NCBI GenBank assembly: GCA_963719525.1
Contig: CAVRCG010000004.1
Span: forward strand, 2,914,001-2,978,000
From: Bernardetia sp963719525
Lineage (GTDB): Bacteria; Bacteroidota; Bacteroidia; Cytophagales; Bernardetiaceae
Direction: 5' to 3'
Length of the DNA stretch: 64,000 nucleotides
The position numbers and the translations under genes are program-made. The notes below the pieces were generated by a model. That model saw only the letters and a program-made list of their open reading frames with translations. It did no database searches and had not been told where the DNA came from. Below are positions 61,798-64,000 of this stretch, piece by piece; positions within the stretch are counted from its first letter, which is position 1; each line of letters starts with the position of its first letter.

Positions 61798-63226
61798 TTA
61801 CCTTTTTCTAAACTTTTCTTTTGTAATCTTATTTTTTGTTTTTCGCTCTTTTGCTTCTCTTTTTTTTCTAGCTTTTATTTTCCAAGGCGCATCGATTTGC
61901 CAATCTCCAGCCATAATACAACCATAAGGCAAAATTTTGTCTTTTACTTCTCCAAGCCCAAATTCTTTCATTTGGTCTTGTACATTCTGTGCATTTTTAT
62001 AAGCTGAAGGCAATTCAGAAATATCAATATGACCAGAAAAAAAACGAACATCTAAATCTTTCGTTTCTTCTGCAAAAATTTGTTCTTTTGTTTTATTGCC
62101 TTTACTTTTTATATGCTGCGTTCAACTGACATCTCTACCTGCACCATGTGGCGCAAAACCAAGATTAGAATTGGTAGTTTGTCCTTTTACAATCAAAATA
62201 GGTTCACTCATATTCAAAGGAATCAAACGCAGACCGTCTTTAGAATCTGGTACAAATTTGTCGTCTAGTGGCGTTGCTCCTTTTGCATGATAAAACAAAT
62301 CATCTTCTTTAAAAACAAAATTATGTTCGTTCCAAAACTGGTCTAGCGTCTCTACTTTTAGTCTTCTTTGCGTTGTATCATGTAAAACTTTATGATTTAG
62401 TTTTGTCCATTCTCTAATAATTTGTAGAGCTTCCCAGTACTGTTTTCCTTCTTCGGTATTGTAAGGAATCCACGCATTTTTGGCTAACGTTTTTGGAGAA
62501 ATTTGTTTTCTAAAAAACTCGGCTAATTTCATTCCTTCACTATACAAATTCGCACCAAAACCACGACTTCCGTGATGCGTAACGAGCATTGTTTCGCCTG
62601 TTTTCTCAGAACGTCCTACATATAAAAAGTGATTTCCATCTCCCTGCGTTCCTAAATGTGTACGAGCAAAACTCAAACTTCTCTCCGAATTTCAGGAAAC
62701 GATTTGACTTAATTTTATCCTCCAAATCTCTAGGCATATCAAAAATATCTTTTCGCCCTCCTCCTCCAAAATGAGTAAGTGAATGCGCTTTATCCAATAC
62801 TTTTTTAGGGTCAATTTGTCCTAAATTAGTCATCATAACCGAACAACAAATATCTGCGCTGTGCATAGCTGGATGAATAGCATTTTTGGCAACGGCAATT
62901 CCACCTACAGGAATTTGTCCTGTTCCACCTGTCGGACAAGCATCTGGCATTACTGCACCATTTACCAACGTAGGCGTTTTCATAAGTTCGTCCATTGTTT
63001 GATAAATCTTTTCTACATTGATAGTTTCCAACTCTGATTCTGCACGAATATTTTTGTAATATCCAATAGGAACAGAAAAAGGTTCGATAATAGTTGGACG
63101 AATGGATTCTAAATAATTCAATAATTTATCGCCTTCTAAGTCGTGGTTATTAGCGTGTTCGATTGCTTCCTTAAACCATTTATTCGGTTTAAAACCCAAA
63201 TCTATAAGTGTTTGTCCTGTAATCAT
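61798..63226 (-). pseudogene. rtcB: RtcB-like RNA ligase, one frameshift and one in-frame TGA
   Basis: RtcB joins RNA ends with 2',3'-cyclic phosphate or 3'-phosphate using GTP and Mn2+. The core is clear: PTGGTGQIPVGGIAVAKNAI, HPAMHSADICCSVM (metal Asp/Cys), GTQGDGNHFLYVG, TMLVTHHGSRGFGANLY, YHAKGATP, FAPHGAGRDVS (the guanylylated His region) and GCIMAGDW. It is the RtcB variant with DICCS instead of DIGCG. Two lesions are seen: an extra base in AAA at 62675-62677 (GEK-LSFARTHLG), and an in-frame TGA at 62122-62124, where the family has Arg (DVS-R-TQ; CGA to TGA would be one change). Restored length is 475 aa. Whether it is a true pseudogene or two errors is open. Confidence 0.85.
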
Positions 63227-63455
63227 TTTATTTTCTTGTTTTATTCTTGATTATTTTATAAAACTCTAAACAGAACAAAAGGTTGAATTAGTTCACTTGG
63301 AAATGTGATTATACAAACATTTGTTTTTTATACTTATTGTAATTGATAAAATGCATGCAAATCCCTTATTTGTAAACGAGTGATACCCAAATTTCACAAA
63401 CTATAGTAAGAGAATTATGTGCTTTGTTCAACAAATACTTCATGAAAATATAGCT

Positions 63456-63963
63456 TTATTTCCTCAATATAACCCAAAGCAAAAAAACGAATGCTATCGA
63501 AAGAAATACTGTAACATTTTTGAAATAACTGTTTTTTCCTTCGTCAAAATTCTTTTCATTAAATATCAATCCTTCTTTTTCCCCATTTAAATAATAAATT
63601 GATATTGCTTCATTTGTATTACTTAGTTTGCTCATGTCAATTTTACGGATTTTGATATTGATTTTACTGCTATCTGCAAGAGATTTTTCTACTTCCTTCC
63701 ACCTTCCATACACTCCACCTATCTCAATTCCAAAAGGATTAGAATATTCCTTTGTGTTAAAATAAATTTTTATTGGATCGCTATCTCTACTTGTTCTATA
63801 TTTTCCTTTTATGATCACTTTTAATTCTTCCAATTGCCCCATATCACGATTATTTGATATATAAAGAAAAAAAAAATAGTAATCCAAAAGCCAAGAACAA
63901 CATTGATAATTTAAACCATTTTCTTTCATAAAATACTTCTTTTTTGTGCTGTATTTGTTTCAT
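63456..63963 (-). CDS. Membrane protein with TM helix at both ends, one frameshift in an A10 run
   Basis: Unknown family. Starting at the ATG at 63961-63963 the protein reads MKQIQHKKEVFYERKWFKLS, MLFLAFGLLFFFLYISNN (first helix), a ~95-residue strand-rich domain (VIIKGKYRTSRDSDPIKIYF, NPFGIEIGGVYGRWKEVEKS), and FLSIAFVFLLWVILRK (second helix). The frame is interrupted in a forward run of ten A at 63867-63876; with nine, it is continuous (168 aa). The shorter frame from 63929 has an implausible Cys-rich start, so I join the two. Topology suggests both ends are in the membrane with a loop domain between. Confidence 0.6.
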
Positions 63964-64000
63964 AATATGTAAGTTATAAGAATTAATAGTTCAAATCTTT

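Noticed and set aside
62122..62124. TGA in rtcB as selenocysteine
   Set aside because: The family residue here is Arg, not Cys; no SECIS-like hairpin is evident just after the codon and no sel genes are in the window.

Overview
The window looks like a chromosomal segment of a Bacteroidota species, most likely a marine Cytophagales bacterium of the Bernardetia/Flexibacter type. This is inferred from gene content and signals, not from a database search. The DNA is clearly AT-rich. Start codons lack purine-rich ribosome-binding sites. Two tRNA promoters have the Bacteroidota form TTTG-N19-TAnnTTTG. Several families are typical of the phylum (DUF3822, the Bacteroidota form of LptD, DUF3109, lipoprotein OmpA, CrtZ, DUF4173).

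Layout. 0-6 kb: small conserved genes, a frameshifted msrB, an ABC ATPase and an ankyrin-like lipoprotein. 6-16 kb: a LysM-repeat protein, lysS, a disrupted helical-repeat protein, a DUF3109 protein, a methyltransferase, an orphan damaged nuoK and a LOG-family protein. 16-24 kb: a 1.2-kb gene-free AT-rich stretch, dnaA with a very long Q/N-rich linker, lptD and crtZ. 24-39 kb: hemG, a RING-like membrane protein, an OmpA lipoprotein, valS, a Uma2 nuclease, an acyl-CoA synthetase, a CoA-binding protein and ettA. 39-42 kb: a TdeIII-type (GGNCC) restriction-modification pair whose methyltransferase carries an in-frame stop. 42-50 kb: a hydrolase, a TPR-CHAT protease-like protein and two more TPR or secreted proteins. 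50-57 kb: a type III polyketide synthase, three tRNAs, an M48 peptidase, rfbC, dps and thrS. 57-64 kb: a Trypco2 protein, a DUF4173 membrane protein, an amidase and a damaged rtcB.

Three patterns cross the window. (1) Degenerate arrays of 7-bp repeats sit on gene boundaries, several touching the start codon or containing the stop codon of the neighbour. They resemble the heptameric STRR repeats known from cyanobacteria. (2) Small non-coding inverted-repeat elements are dispersed. One MITE-like family has three copies with 6-7 bp target duplications, and one of these copies is inserted inside a copy of a second family. (3) At least ten genes are broken by single-base indels, nearly all +1 in short A/T runs. 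The essential thrS is broken twice, so most are probably sequence errors. That must be kept in mind before calling any of them a pseudogene.

Most genes are housekeeping and unrelated to each other. Possible conflict or defence content is the restriction-modification pair, the CHAT-TPR gene, the Trypco2 gene and rtcB. They do not form one obvious island.
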